DNA of 64,000 bases from Mimachlamys varia (GCA_947623455.1 OX392538.1:744001-808000), one strand, 5' to 3'; shown: positions 37,311-49,464, numbered from the stretch's first letter. Notes: generated from the sequence alone by a model not told the origin. Program-made: numbers and translations.

Positions 37311-37545
37311 ACAGGAAGGGACAGGATGAGGAGGGGGCAGAGATAGGACGGGGAGGGACAGGGAGGGGCGGGGAGGGGATAGTGAGGAGAGGGGACAGAA
37401 ACAGTATGGGGAAGAGGACAGAGAGGAGATATGGGGAGGGGGTGGAAAGGGGATACGTGGAGAGGATGGGGACGAGGAGGGATGGGAAGGGATGGGGAAG
37501 GGATGGGGAGGGGATGGGGAGGGGATGGGGAGGGGACAGGATATG
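37311..37545 (+). repeat. G-rich polypurine tract
   Basis: Almost uninterrupted purine with many GGGG runs 2 to 6 bases apart, ending in a short tandem GGGGATGGGGA repeat (near 37490-37540). The sequence could form G-quadruplexes on the plus strand or a triplex. Overlapping ORFs are composition artefacts. Confidence 0.85.
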
Positions 37546-37549
37546 TATG

Positions 37550-38870
37550 GGTTAATTATATACTTACTATCAGGCCAATATCAGTTACTTTGTACAAATC
37601 TGATGAGTGCATATTCAAACAAAGTATGTTCAAAGCTACATAAAATCCATCCCAGACTTGAAGAAATTATGGAACTTTTTCTTCATACTTCTCTTGCTAG
37701 TAGGTCAAGGCCATTTATCTACTGAAAATTTCAACATGCTATCAAAAAGTAATTTTATCATATCATGTAGGAAGTGCTCAACCTGAGATGCTTTGGGCTG
37801 CTGTGATGAAGGGCTTGTCTTTACGGGAAAAACGGTTCACCTGAGGATACAGCTAGCTAGATCATGACCAGCCTGGTGTCGTCTCTGAACATTCCTACAG
37901 AAAAATCATGTTCTCTTCATGCACTGTTTTTCCAGCTATATAATCATTGTATTGTAATTCTTTTATTATCACTCGTGTTGATACTGATTTGTACCAATGT
38001 ACAAGCAGTGCTATAACCTTTAACATGTAAGCATCAATTAAACTCCTGACACTAAATAGAGAATGTTAGCCTCTTCAAATTCATTATTGTACAGTACAAT
38101 TAAAAAATATTTGAAGACTTAAATAAAACCTTTGATACTAGTGACTTTTGAAAATATAACATTCAACAGTACCTCTATTATGGGATTCTTTATAATCATT
38201 TTCGATCCATTTAAAAAGATTTAAAGACGCTTGAGTACTTCTATTGGAATTGCAAATAATCCTTTTTTGATGTCATTATAATAGCAACTTTGTACTTACT
38301 GTTTAAACATCACAAACATTTCACATTTCATAAATTAATCGCATTGCCTTTATACCACTTATTAAGGGATTTTAAAAAATTCTAAAGTTGCCTAAATAAA
38401 ATTCCATTGATAAAGAAAACATCTTCGTGTAACATGATATCTGATGATGTAATAAGGAGACTAGTTTAATATCTCCAACGTTGTCGGCTAATAAAACATG
38501 GCATTTAAACGTCATCACACAATGATGACCAGAAATAAGGTGTAATGTTATATACCTTCTATAAATAGAGATTTCAAAAAAAGTACTTAACTTCTAAATA
38601 AGATTAAGTCATGTTTAAAACCCTAAATAACTATGATAATACAGTTTAGATATAAAATATATTAACACATGTCAGCCATCATTAGAACATTGATCAACAA
38701 TTGTATATATATATGGAAAACTGTTGCTAAAAGTTCTCCTTCTTTATGTACACAGAGTAATCTACGTTGAATTTTAATGTGAGAGTCAAAATTAGCACCA
38801 GATATAGAATATTTGACCGAATAAATATTTCCTGATATACAGAACCTGATAGATACAATATAGAACTGTG
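37550..38870. other. Non-coding, nothing recognised
   Basis: AT-rich, no supported feature. Confidence 0.5.
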
Positions 38871-38874
38871 CATG

Positions 38875-39575
38875 AATGTGCTGGTGGTCCTCAGACTTTT
38901 TAATGAATAAATTTGACTGAATGTGTTTGTGGTCCTCGGACTTTTTAATTAATAAATTTGCCTGAATGTGTTTGTGGCCCTCAGACTTTTAATGAACAAG
39001 TTTCCCTGAATGTGCTGGTGTTTCTTAGACTTTTTTAATGAATACATTTGACTGAATGTGTTTGTGGTCCTCAGACTTTTTAATTAATAAATTTGCCTGA
39101 ATGTGCTGGTGGTCCTTAGAATTTTAATGAATAAGTTTTCCTAAATAAGCTGGTGGTCCTCAGACTTTTAAATTAATAAGTTTCCCTGAATGTGCTGGTG
39201 GTCCCCAGACTGTTTAATGAACAAGTTTGTCCAAATGTACTGGTGGTCCTCAGACTTTTTAATGAATAAGTTTCCCTGAATGTGCTGGTGGTCCCCAGAC
39301 TGTTTAATGAATAAGTCTCCCTGAATATATTTGTTGTCCTCAGACTTTTTAATAAGAAAATTTCCCTGAATATGCTGGTGGTTCTTAGACTTATAAATGA
39401 ATAAGTTTCCCTCAATGTGCTGGTGGTTCTTAGACTTTTTAATGAATAAATTTGACTGAATGTGCTGGTGGTCCCTGGACTTTTTAATGAACAGGTTTTC
39501 ACTGAATGTGTTTGTGGTCCTCAGACTTTTGATGAATAAGTTTGTCTGAATGTGCTGGTTGTCCCTGGACTGTAA
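38875..39575. repeat. Minisatellite, about 45-bp unit, about 15 copies
   Basis: The unit contains CTGAATGTGCTGGTGGTCCT, CAGACTTTTTAATGAATAAG, TTTCC with many substitutions and small indels. A minus frame of 109 codons runs through it as an artefact. Confidence 0.9.
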
Positions 39576-39624
39576 ATGAATTTGAATGTTAAACTATACA
39601 ACTTACAAGTTGCTGCCACCTTAA

Positions 39625-39700
39625 AATCAGCTCTGTCCAGATGTAAATCCAGACAAATTTCAGCTCTGTCCAGATGTAAATCCTGACAAATTTCAGCAAC
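39625..39700. repeat. Short tandem duplication
   Basis: AGCTCTGTCCAGATGTAAAT followed by CC, GACAAATTTC occurs twice in tandem. Confidence 0.8.
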
Positions 39701-39834
39701 AGCTTGGCCTGAATAAATCATATATGTAACTTCAACCACCGATATCTATGAAGAAAATCCCACTAACTCCTCATTCCTCAATCCATGATCATTCAGATGA
39801 TGAAATATCACTGAATACCTGTCATGAAGCCATC

Positions 39835-40395
39835 ATTTATGTTGAGTTTGGAGGAAAGATCTTCCAGCAGACTGTTGGCATTCTGTTGGGAACAAACTGA
39901 CAGACTCTATTAGCTGTCTTGTTTTTGTTTTCAAATGAGGCTAAGAGGCTGAATTTGTGGAAGAGCTTATCAGGACAGGTAACATAAACCTTGCAAAATC
40001 TTTTAATTTCACTTTTAGATATAATCGAAAATTGTATACCCTTCAAAACATGAACTAAAGGACACATCAGCTGCTTTCCTCGATCTTTACATAAACTATG
40101 ACCCAACATGAACAGCTCACCCCTAAGCTATACGATAAACATAACGATTTTGACTCTGATCGTGAACTTCTCTTTCTTGATAGTAATGCCCCTGTGTCTC
40201 TATGACCTATGGTGTTTGCATGTCGCAGCAGATTCGTTATGCTAAGGCTTGCTCTAAATATCAAGATTTTCATAATCGATGTCGGCTTCTAACAATCAAA
40301 CTTACTACACAGGGATTCGAGAGGTCTTCGTCTGATGAGGACTATTTGAGAAATATTTTGTATCCTTGTATGATATGAAGTCGGATGTTTTTGAA
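39835..40395 (+). pseudogene. Degenerate Penelope-like reverse transcriptase fragment
   Basis: The plus-strand translation carries EFGGKIFQQTVGI then GTN, further on TSAAFLDLYINYD, and later YGVCMSQQIRYAKACSKYQD and LTTQGFER. These are the same landmarks as the copy at 46225-47979. The order is preserved, but there are many stops, frameshifts and a deletion near the C-terminus, and the catalytic YIDD region is not readable. It is a dead fragment of the same retroelement family in the opposite orientation. Confidence 0.8.
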
Positions 40396-40459
40396 TCAGA
40401 AAGACAGATGGACAGACGGCATGTAAAATAATAGTCACTTTGCTGGTAGGGGACTAAGA

Positions 40460-40545
40460 AAGATCCAAGTGTAGAGGATATACATAAAGCTTTGTGTGAA
40501 CCCCTACTCTGTAGAGGATATACATAAAGCTTTGTGTGAACTCGT
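40460..40545. repeat. Short tandem duplication, 39-bp spacing
   Basis: GTAGAGGATATACATAAAGC followed by TTTGTGTGAAC occurs twice just past the degenerate reverse transcriptase. Confidence 0.85.
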
Positions 40546-40797
40546 GAATTCCTAATGTAAACTACCAATAGGTTAACCTTTTATGAACTCTGCTTCATAT
40601 CTGTTGCATCATGTAAAATTTTAAAGTACGTGTTCAACTGAACTCTTCAGTACAAACTTGGGCTGAACTCTAACAAAAGATAGTAAGGGCAGCTTTCTAT
40701 CTACATCAGATATCTATTATCATGTGTCGGTCATCAGAGGACAGTTAACACAAGGTATACAGTCTAAAGATTTCCTTAGGTCACAGCTGGCCGTTAA

Positions 40798-42518
40798 AAG
40801 AATGGCTCGCTAACATCACAATGACTCCGAGCCAGAAGACAGTAAAGACACAGGGACTGGCTCACTAACATTACAATGACTCAGAGCCAGAAGACAGTAA
40901 AGACACAGGAACTGGCTCACTAACATCACAATGACTCAGAGCCAGAAGACAGTAAAGACACAGAGACTGGCTTGCTAACATTACAATGACTCGGAGCCAG
41001 AAGACAGTAAAGACACAGGGACTGGCTCACTAACATCACAATGACTCAGAGCAAGAAGACAGTAAAGACACAGGGACTGGCTCACTAACATTACAATGAC
41101 TCAGAGACAGAAGACAGTAAAGACACAGGGACTGGCTCACTTACATCACAATGACTCAGAGCCAGAAGACAGTAAAGACACAGGGACTGGCTCACTAACA
41201 TCACAATGACTCAGAGCCAGAAGACAGTAAAGACACAGGGACTGGCTCACTTACATCACAATGACTCAGAGCCAGAAGACAGTAAAGACACAGGAACTGG
41301 CTCACTAACATCACAATGACTCCGAGTCAGAAGACAGTAAAGACACAGAGACTGGCTCACTAACATTACAATGACTCAAGAGCCAGAAGACAGTAAAGAC
41401 ACAGAGACTGGCTCACTAACATTACAATGACTCAGAGACAGAAGACAGTAAAGACACAGGGACTGGCTCACTTACATCACAATGACTCAGAGCCAGAAGA
41501 CAGTAAAGACACAGGGACTGGCTCACTAACATTACAATGACTCAGAGACAGAAGACAGTAAAGACACAGGGACTGGCTCACTTACATCACAATGACTCAG
41601 AGCCAGAAGACAGTAAAGACACAGGGACTGGCTCACTAACATTACAATGACTTGGAGCCAGAAGACAGTAAAGACACAGGGACTGGCTCACTAACATTAC
41701 AATGACTCAAGAGCCAGAAGACAGTAAAGACACAGAGACTGGCTCACTAACATTACAATGACTCAGAGCCAGAAGACAGTAAAGACACAGGAACTGGCTC
41801 ACTAACATTACAATGACTCAAGAGCCAGAAGACAGTAAAGACACAGGGACTGGCTCACTAACATTACAATGATTCAAGAGCCAGAAGACAGTAAAGACAC
41901 AGAGACTGGCTCACTAACATTACAATGATTCAAGAGCCAGAAGACAGTAAAGACACAGGGACTGGCTCACTAACATTACAATGACTCAAGAGCCAGAAGA
42001 CAGTAAAGACACAGAGACTGGCTCACTAACATTACAATGACTCGGAGCCAGAAGACAGTAAAGACACAGAGACTGGCTCACTAACATTACAATGACTCAG
42101 AGCCAGAAGACAGTAAAAACACAGAGACTGGCTCACTAACATTACAATGACTCAGAGTCAGAAGACAGTAAAGACACAGAGACTGGCTCACTAACATTAC
42201 AATGACTCAGAGCCAGAAGACAGTAAAGACACAGAGACTGGCTCACTAACATTACAATGACTCAGAGCCAGAAGACAGTAAAGACACAGAGACTGGCTCA
42301 CTAACATCACAATGACTCCGAGTCAGAAGACAGTAAAGACACAGAGACTGGCTCACTAACATCACAATGACTCAGAGCAAGAAGACAGTAAAGACACAGA
42401 GACTGGCTCACTAACATCACAATGACTCAGAGCCAGAAGACAGTAAAGACACAGGGACTGGCTCACTTACATCACAATGACTCGGAGCCAGAAGACAGTA
42501 AAGACACAGGGACTGTAT
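40798..42518. repeat. Minisatellite, 55-bp unit, about 31 copies, AP-1 motif in most units
   Basis: The unit contains ACTGGCTCACTAACATTACA, ATGACTCAGAGCCAGAAGAC, AGTAAAGACACAGGG. Period 55 bp (40856 and 40911). Most copies carry TGACTCA, the AP-1 (TRE) consensus; some carry TGACTCC, TGACTCG or TGATTCA. Multi-unit blocks are duplicated, for example around 41080-41160 and 41420-41600. Confidence 0.96.
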
Positions 42519-42607
42519 TCTTTCTTCATCTTCCTCCTCGACAACATCATCAACAGACCGTTGTGTATTGTACAATGAATCGTCAGTCTGACCATCACAT
42601 GACAAGT
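42518..42607 (-). CDS. Possible host exon abutting the 55-bp array
   Basis: A minus-strand frame reads DGQTDDSLYNTQRSVDDVVE followed by EEDEERIQ, an acidic, plausible protein segment. It ends exactly where the 55-bp array begins, so any 3' splice donor is lost in or replaced by repeat. A possible acceptor (GTTAAACAG) lies just upstream near 42610. Domain not recognised. It may be chance. Confidence 0.22.
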
Positions 42608-42614
42608 GAACTGT

Positions 42615-42702
42615 TTAACTTATTAACCCCTGAAATTTCACACTAAATTATTCCAGCCATTGTATTGGAGGAGTTCAAATGCATCTTTAGGGTTGGATGA
42701 GC
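42615..42702. mobile_element. Short MITE, TTAACTCATTC-like family, copy 1
   Basis: Carries TTAACCCCTGAAATTTCA, the block ATTATTCCAGCCATTGTATT, GGAGGAGTTCAAATGCATCT and a right end AGGGTTGGATGAG. It matches the better preserved copy at 53009-53101 throughout. Confidence 0.5.
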
Positions 42703-42709
42703 AGAGCAT

Positions 42710-43900
42710 TACTTAGAACGGAAGTAAATATATACATTATTTTACTTATATAACTGGGAATCATAAAAGATTTACTTTTACTCTTAGGTACCTACTACTT
42801 AGAGGTTTGGAAAAATTGTATGGCATTTACCTATAACCCGGGGAAGCATACAATCTACCCGTTCCCCTGAGGACATATGATTTAGCAATGAGGTAAAACC
42901 GTATAACATTTACCCATAATCCTCGAAATCGTACAATTGACCTTTAGCCCCTGCATTTAGAAATAGAAGTAGAAGACTACAGCATCCCTATTGTTAAGAC
43001 AGGTGTCAGATCTATTAAGAGTGTAATGATATGAAAGCCATAACAAATTTGAGCTCAACATCTACATGTTATAAAGAACTGTGAAAAAATATAATAGCCA
43101 ATGAAAATTTGAACATGGACATACATGTAGTCCTATAAGTCCTATTGTGGTCACCCCGATAAACACAAGCATGATAAACCCTAGCGGAAATCAGATATTT
43201 ACATGTCATAACAAAAGTTTTAAAGGTTTTAGCCTTACAACTAAAACAACAAACAATCAATTAAAGGGGATCAAGTGCCTAGAATGATTCAGTTTTACAA
43301 CCCGTCAACAATTAAAGTGACATTATAGACCTGTACTTAAACTTTTAACGTCTTTCAGATCTGGGGTCGATATTCTCTACAGATGAATGATTATGAGAAA
43401 AAGCCCCGTCAGTGGTAATATGAGGTCAGAATAAACAGCTGTGTACAACCAGAGGTCATCGTCTGTCCAGTAAGGGGTCACTCGGACCGTCAACCTCTTT
43501 AAACTTTTGTCCACCTTGATTACAAAACATCAATTAAATTGTAAATGGAATATCTGAATTACTTGAGTAAATAGAAGTGATTGTAATGTAAAACCTCCCT
43601 TGACTATCCCTCATACACGTATATAGGAGTGTTTAAATGGTACTGTACTTTCTAATCAATCAAAACGAAGTTCAAACAAACACCACATGGATCCAAGTAC
43701 ATGTAGGAATACATGCAAGATCTTGTGTTTTCAGTATCGCTAACCTACAACAACAGGTAACCGGATAGTACTATTTTGTGGCTGTCAGTTTAAAACTTTT
43801 GAAAATTCCTGCAGTTTACCTTTAAAATCTCCTATGGACATTAATTGATGTCAATTTGAGACGCACTAGTTTCAACCAATTTATAGTACGTCACATGATA
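42710..43900. other. Non-coding, nothing recognised
   Basis: No supported feature. Confidence 0.5.
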
Positions 43901-43904
43901 TCTG

Positions 43905-45197
43905 TAAGCGTGGGGATCTGTAAACATGAGGATCTGTAAAGGTGAGGATCTGTAAACGTGAGGATCTGTTAACGTGGGAATCTGTAAACGTGGGGATCTG
44001 TAACTGTGGGGATCTGTAAACGTGGGAATCTGTAAACGTGGTGATCTGTAAACGTGGGAATCTGTAAATGTGGGGATCTGTTAACGTGGGGATCTGTTAA
44101 CGTGGGGATCTGTTAACGTGGGAATCTGTAAACCTGGGAATCTGTAAATGTTGGAATCTGTAAACGTGGGGATCTGTAAATTTGGGAATCTGTAACTGTG
44201 GGGATCTGGAAACATGGGAATCTGTAAACGTGGGGATCTGTAAATTTGGGAATCTGTAAACATGGGGATCTGTAAATGTGGGGATCTGTAACTGGGGGTG
44301 TCCGTAAACTCTCGGATCTGTAACTGGGGGTGTCCGTAAACTCGGGGGTCTGTTAACGTGGGATCTTAACTGGGGGTGTCCGTAAACTCGGGGATCTGTA
44401 AACGTGGGGATCTGAAAAAATGGGGATCTGTAAACGTGGTGATCTGTAAACGTGGGAATCTGTAAACGTGGGAATCTGTAAACGTGGGGATCTGTAAACG
44501 TGGTGATCTGTAAACGTGGGGATCTGTAAACGTGGTGATCTGTAAACGTGGGAATCTTTAAACGTGGGAATCTGTAAACGTGGGAATCTGTAAACGTGGT
44601 GATCTGTAAACGTGAGAATCTGTAAACGTGGGAATCTGTAAACTTGGGGATCTGTAAATGTGGGAATCTGTAAACTTGGGGATCTGTAAACGTGGGAATC
44701 TTTAAACGTGGTGATCTGTAAACGTGGGAATCTGTAAACGTGGGGATCTGTAAATGTGGGAATCTGTAAACTTGGGGATCTGTAAATTTGGGAATCTGTA
44801 AACGTGGGAATCTGTAAACGTGGGAATCTGTAACTGTGGGGATCTGTAAATTTGGGAATCTGTAAACGTGGGGATCTGTAAACGTGGGGATCTGTAACTG
44901 GGGGTGTCCGTAAACTCGAGGATCTGTAACTGGGGGTGTCCGTAAACTCGGGGGTCTGTTAACGTGGGGATCTGTAACTGGGGGTGTCCGTAAACTCAGG
45001 GATCTGTAAACGTTGGGATCTGAAAAAGTGGGGATCTGTAAACGTGGGGATCTTTAAACATGGTGATCTGTAAATGTGGAGATCTGTAAACGTGGGAATC
45101 TGTAACTGTGGGAATATGTAAACGTGGGAATCTGTAAACGTGGGAATCTGTAAACATTGGGTTCTGTTATCGTGGGAATCTGTAACTGTGGGGATTG
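43905..45197. repeat. Minisatellite, 16-bp unit, about 80 copies with embedded higher-order block
   Basis: The unit is GTAAACGTGGGGATCT with GGGAAT, GTGAT and AATTTG variants. A distinctive block (TAACTGGGGGTGTCCGTAAA, CTCGGGG) occurs at 44287-44390 and again at 44890-45000, so a segment of about 600 bp has been duplicated. Minus-strand frames through it are artefacts. Confidence 0.95.
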
Positions 45198-45199
45198 AA

Positions 45200-45925
45200 T
45201 GTGTTTTACTGAATTGCCCAGGGCACTGAAATAAGTCTCACCAAGAGTGGGGGAAGTTGAATTTCTGAACAAAACATGATTAAGGTACTGTCCTACATCG
45301 TATATATGCTGAACCTGAGTCGGAACATTGTACACAAATCAATATGTACATACGTTCTCATCCACAATATCGACTTCCTACCTACACAGCTTAAATTAAA
45401 AGAACATATCCTACCTCTGTTTTTGTATTGATTGCCAATTGGATAACACTTATATACTGAGCATTGAAAATTCAAGAAAGTTGTATTCCTTTTTAAAAGC
45501 AGAATTTAAAACAAACCTGATCAAATGAAGCCAATGCTTAGTAAATGTTATTAGAATAACAGTTTATGTTTGCCAAGAAGAAAACACAGATAACTTTTAA
45601 TCAAATACTCTTCATACGCCATAGGCACCTGATGGGTGTGTACACATGAGATCTTCTCTAGTTATAATGTACTATTTATACAGCAAATACTTGTAAACAA
45701 TATATCATCTATAGAAACACAATAAGAAGAGCAAATTAAATAGTGGGTGCAAAGATATTTTATCGGTGCTTTTCAAACAATCAGCTCGTGTTCAATATTA
45801 TGCCCACCCTTCTGATTGAAGCAAAGCTAGCAAGCTTTAATGACCATTGGTTTTAAATGAACAATGAGTTTCCAATCTGCTGTCATCCAAATCTCATCAT
45901 TAGTTCCTAAGTAACATTTCCAAAA
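45200..45925. other. Non-coding, nothing recognised
   Basis: No supported feature. Confidence 0.5.
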
Positions 45926-45929
45926 TGAA

Positions 45930-46165
45930 AACTAAGCAAAAGACTGATTTTGTCTATTAATAAAATAAGAGAATACCGAAGCGTCAACATAATCATAATC
46001 CAAACTCAAAATCGAATAAACCAGGGGCAAAATTTGAACAAAGGAAAGATTTACATGGAGACCCCTGCAAAAGTACAAGAGAATAAGACCAGGTGTTCCG
46101 GAAGAGTAAGCGTCTTCTGCTTCATCGACGACACCCGCCATGTAAATCTTTGTCACATCCAAGCA
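45930..46165 (-). mobile_element. Conserved 3' segment of the Penelope-like retroelement
   Basis: Lies just downstream of the reverse-transcriptase frame, on the same strand. The minus strand reads GGCGGGTGTCGTCGATGAAG, then GACGCTTACTCTTCCGGAAC, ACCTGG. From memory, related elements carry a very similar TTAC(C/T)CTTCCGGA(A/G)CACCTG box after their reverse-transcriptase frame. A 76-codon frame crosses it but I do not think it is coding. Confidence 0.55.
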
Positions 46166-46224
46166 AACATCAAGTTCTCAAAATGAGAACTGAGTATCAT
46201 GGTCAATCACAACAAGTAAACACA

Positions 46225-47979
46225 CTAATGAGCATACTCAAAAACGTCCATCTTCGTATCACTTAAAGATACAGAATATTTCTCAATGAGACAAAGATGG
46301 CGACCATAAAACTTGCCCATAGTACTGATCAACCTGCATCTCTCGAATCCTTGTGTTGTTAGTTTGTTTGTCAGCAGTCGACATCGATCACGAAAATCCC
46401 GATATTTAGAGCACGCCCTGGAATACTGAATCAACTGCGACATGTAAACACCATAGGTTGGAGAAGCAGGGATGTTACTATCAAGAAATGGAAAGTTAAC
46501 GATCGGAAAATTGAAATCATCACGTTTATCATATAGCTTAGTAGTAAGCTGTCCATGTTGGTCGTAGTTTAAGTAGAGATCAAGGTAAGCGGCTGATGTA
46601 GAAGAGTCTGTTGTGTCCTTTATTTCAAGTTCAGAAGGGTATATACGATCGACGTGGTCAGCAAACTTCTTGTTGTTTATAGACAACACATCGTCGATAT
46701 ATCTGAAAGTGAAATTAAAAGATTTGGCAAGGTTTTTGTTACCTGTCCTGATTAGCTCCTCCACAAATTCAGCCTCGTATGAAAACAAAAACAAGTCAGC
46801 TAAGAGTGGGGCACAGTTTGTTCCCATGGGAATGCCAACAGTCTGCTGGAAAATCTTTCCTCCGAACTCAACAAAAATGTTGTCGACCAGGAATTCAATC
46901 ATCCGTACTACATCTTCTTCAGTATATTTCCTCTTAGCTTTTGTCATGTTTTTGACAAAGTACGCTACGAGATAGCTCACTACCATATATTTGTATCGTC
47001 GTCCGCCTTTCTTAGAAAAGAAAGCTCTCATAACAAGAGATCATAGACGTTCCTTTTTTTTTTTATTAGGTATGGTAGTGTACAGGGTGGAAAAATCAAA
47101 TGTTTTGACCGAAAAGACGTTTTTTAGGAGGGAGTGTTCAAGATTGATCAAAAGATCTTTAGAGTTTTTCAAAATCCACATCCCATTAATTCCACTTCTG
47201 GAGTACACAGTGTCACAATACGACTAAAGCCCTGATTTTATGGTACTAAGAATGGTAGTAAGAAGTTTTGATAATGGCTTGGTCAAGCAATTAGCAGAGC
47301 CAGCGATAAAACATTGCTTATAAGGATCCTTGAGTAGTTTCGGTATCCAATAAAGACACGATAGGTCAGTATCTTGCTCATTAACCAGTACTTGGAAAGA
47401 TTGCAATACCGAAGCGTGGTTGGACAGTATTTCATCTTTCGAAAAACCAGTCAATGTGTAAGTAGGGTTACCTTGGTTATCAAGCAGGCCTAGTTCTTTT
47501 TGCAAGCAATGAATGTAATAGCGTTTGCAAACAATGATCAAGTTGTTAGATGCTTTGTCTGCAGACACAACCACATACTTATCATGTAGATTGTTGAGTG
47601 TTGCTTTTACATCGGGGTCAAGAAATATCGACTTGTGTTTAGTTTTCATTTTGTGACGCAAATTGCTTATTCTTTTCTGAATAGAGGACCTGATAGACTT
47701 CACCCACTCTGAAAGTGAATCCATTTCAGCATGTTCACGTTTAGTCCATTGTCTGGCATAATCTTCAACCGAGTCCATAAGAATCTTGAAATTCACATGC
47801 CAATTGATGGATGGAGTCTCTCGATACTTAGGACCTTTCATGAAAAGCTCCCGGAGCTTTATATTTGGGATAATATTCAGATTACCCGTTACTATGTGGC
47901 CAGCTGTACCATAGCAATATTGAGATGAAGAACATGAACATGCTGAAGGAGGAGTCATTCTAAGGTCATCTATATTCAA
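46225..47979 (-). pseudogene. Penelope-like element reverse transcriptase, broken
   Basis: Two frames in series. The upstream part (47979-47224) has an N-terminal region with DKYVVVSADKASNNLIIVCK and LYWIPKLLKDPYKQ. The downstream part (47031-46225) has GIPMGTNCAPLLADLFLFSY, FRYIDDVLS (catalytic YIDD), YLDLYLNYD and NFPFLDSNIPASPTYGVYMS. The motif order fits PLE-type reverse transcriptases. Breaks: an in-frame TAG at 47224-47226; a frameshift at the 11-base T run (A on the sense strand) at 47054-47064; a TGA soon after. The N-terminus is incomplete and no GIY-YIG endonuclease is visible, so the copy is inactive. Class assignment (Penelope-like rather than another non-LTR type) is from recall. 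Confidence 0.8.
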
Positions 47980-48254
47980 TTGTTACAAGATTTAGTAAGC
48001 ATATGACCTGAGGTTAAAACATTTTAACAAACTAATTTTTCAGTATGACATGAATGCCCCCAATGACAAACAAAGAGAAGCACTTTATTTGTGAAATTAG
48101 ATTTCCACTGGTGTTAGACAGAGATTTATAATGTCTGTCATATTAATATTTTACTAAAACAAGGAAGACCTAGCTGTTTTCAAGTTTCATTTGGCCACAA
48201 CTCTGAGCAAAAATATGTGGATTGTCATTAAATCAGAACTTGACCTGAATCTTA

Positions 48255-48395
48255 GTTATCATCATACATCTACAAACCGAATTACAGTTCAGAATCTTAA
48301 TTATTATCATACATCTACAAACCGAATTACAGTTCAGAATCTTAATTATCATCATACATCTACACACCGAATAACAAATCAGAATCTCCATCCAT
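48255..48395. repeat. Tandem repeat, 45-bp unit, 3 copies
   Basis: TCATACATCTACAAACCGAA followed by TTACAGTTCAGAATCTTAAT recurs at 48262, 48307 and 48352. Confidence 0.9.
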
Positions 48396-48454
48396 TAAAA
48401 AGTAAATGAGCTGAGACATTATTATGACGGAATAACCGCAAAGTGCAACACTAT

Positions 48455-49050
48455 CGGTAGATTACCTCAATATCGTTAGAATACCTTGGTATTGGTAGAT
48501 TACCTCGGTATCGGTAGATTACCTCGGTATCGCTAGATTACCTCGGTATCGCTAGATTACCTCGGTATCGGTAGATTACCTCGGTATCGGTAGATTACCT
48601 CAGTATCGGTAGATTACCTCGGTATCGGTAGATTACCTCGGTATCGGTAGATTACCTCGGTATCGGTAGATCACCTCACTATCGGTAGATTACCTCGGTA
48701 TCGGTAGATCACCTCACTATCGGTAGATTACCTCGGTATCGGTAGATTACCTCACTATCAGTAGATTACCTCGGTATCGGTAGATTACCTCACTATCAGT
48801 AGATTACCTCGGTATCGGTAGATTACCTCACTATCAGTAGATTACCTCGGTATCGGTAGATTACCTCACTATCAGTAGATTACCTCGGTATCGGTAGATT
48901 ACCTCACTATCAGTAGATTACCTCGGTATCGGTAGATTACCTCACTATCAGTAGATTACCTCGGTATCGGTAGATTACCTCACTATCAGTAGATTACCTC
49001 GGTATCGGTAGATTACCTCACTATCAGTAGATTACCTCGGTATCAGTAGG
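48455..49050. repeat. Minisatellite, 19-bp unit, about 31 copies, 38-bp higher-order pattern
   Basis: The unit is GGTATCGGTAGATTACCTC. From about 48740 it alternates strictly with ACTATCAGTAGATTACCTC, giving a 38-bp dimer repeated about eight times. The proximal third is monomeric. Confidence 0.96.
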
Positions 49051-49464
49051 ATACAAATTTAGGCAGGTTTATGGTGCTCAAAATTTGCTATGACAATAAC
49101 ATTATACAGTAATTGAAACTACAAGTTCAAAAGGCAGCTGTGGTATCCAAGTGGTTTTCCATAGGACTTGCTATCACTAAGTTTTTATACAATATATATT
49201 TAACATTATGGTTTTATAACTCCTGGGACACTTTCTAGGAAGAACCTAACATCTGTTTAGACTTCCTCACCATTTATACCGCACTTGGGTGTCATAAAAC
49301 AGTTGTAAATAATCACATTAAGTGTATATAATGTCAAAACATTTATCACAATTATGGTGATCTACTGTACCTAGGTCAGAGAAAATTAGTTTTACTCTTA
49401 TCCATATATTAGCTCCTGTATTACTTAAATGCATGCATCAGAAATGAAAGCCACGATGAATAAG

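Noticed and set aside
37277..37725. Gly/Arg-rich ORFs over the G-rich tract
   Set aside because: Frames stay open because purine-rich DNA has few stops; no other coding evidence.
40330..40360. CTGATGAGGACTA followed by GAGAAATA as a second hammerhead core
   Set aside because: It aligns with the coding end of the reverse-transcriptase relic, and no stem I partner or GTC site is present.
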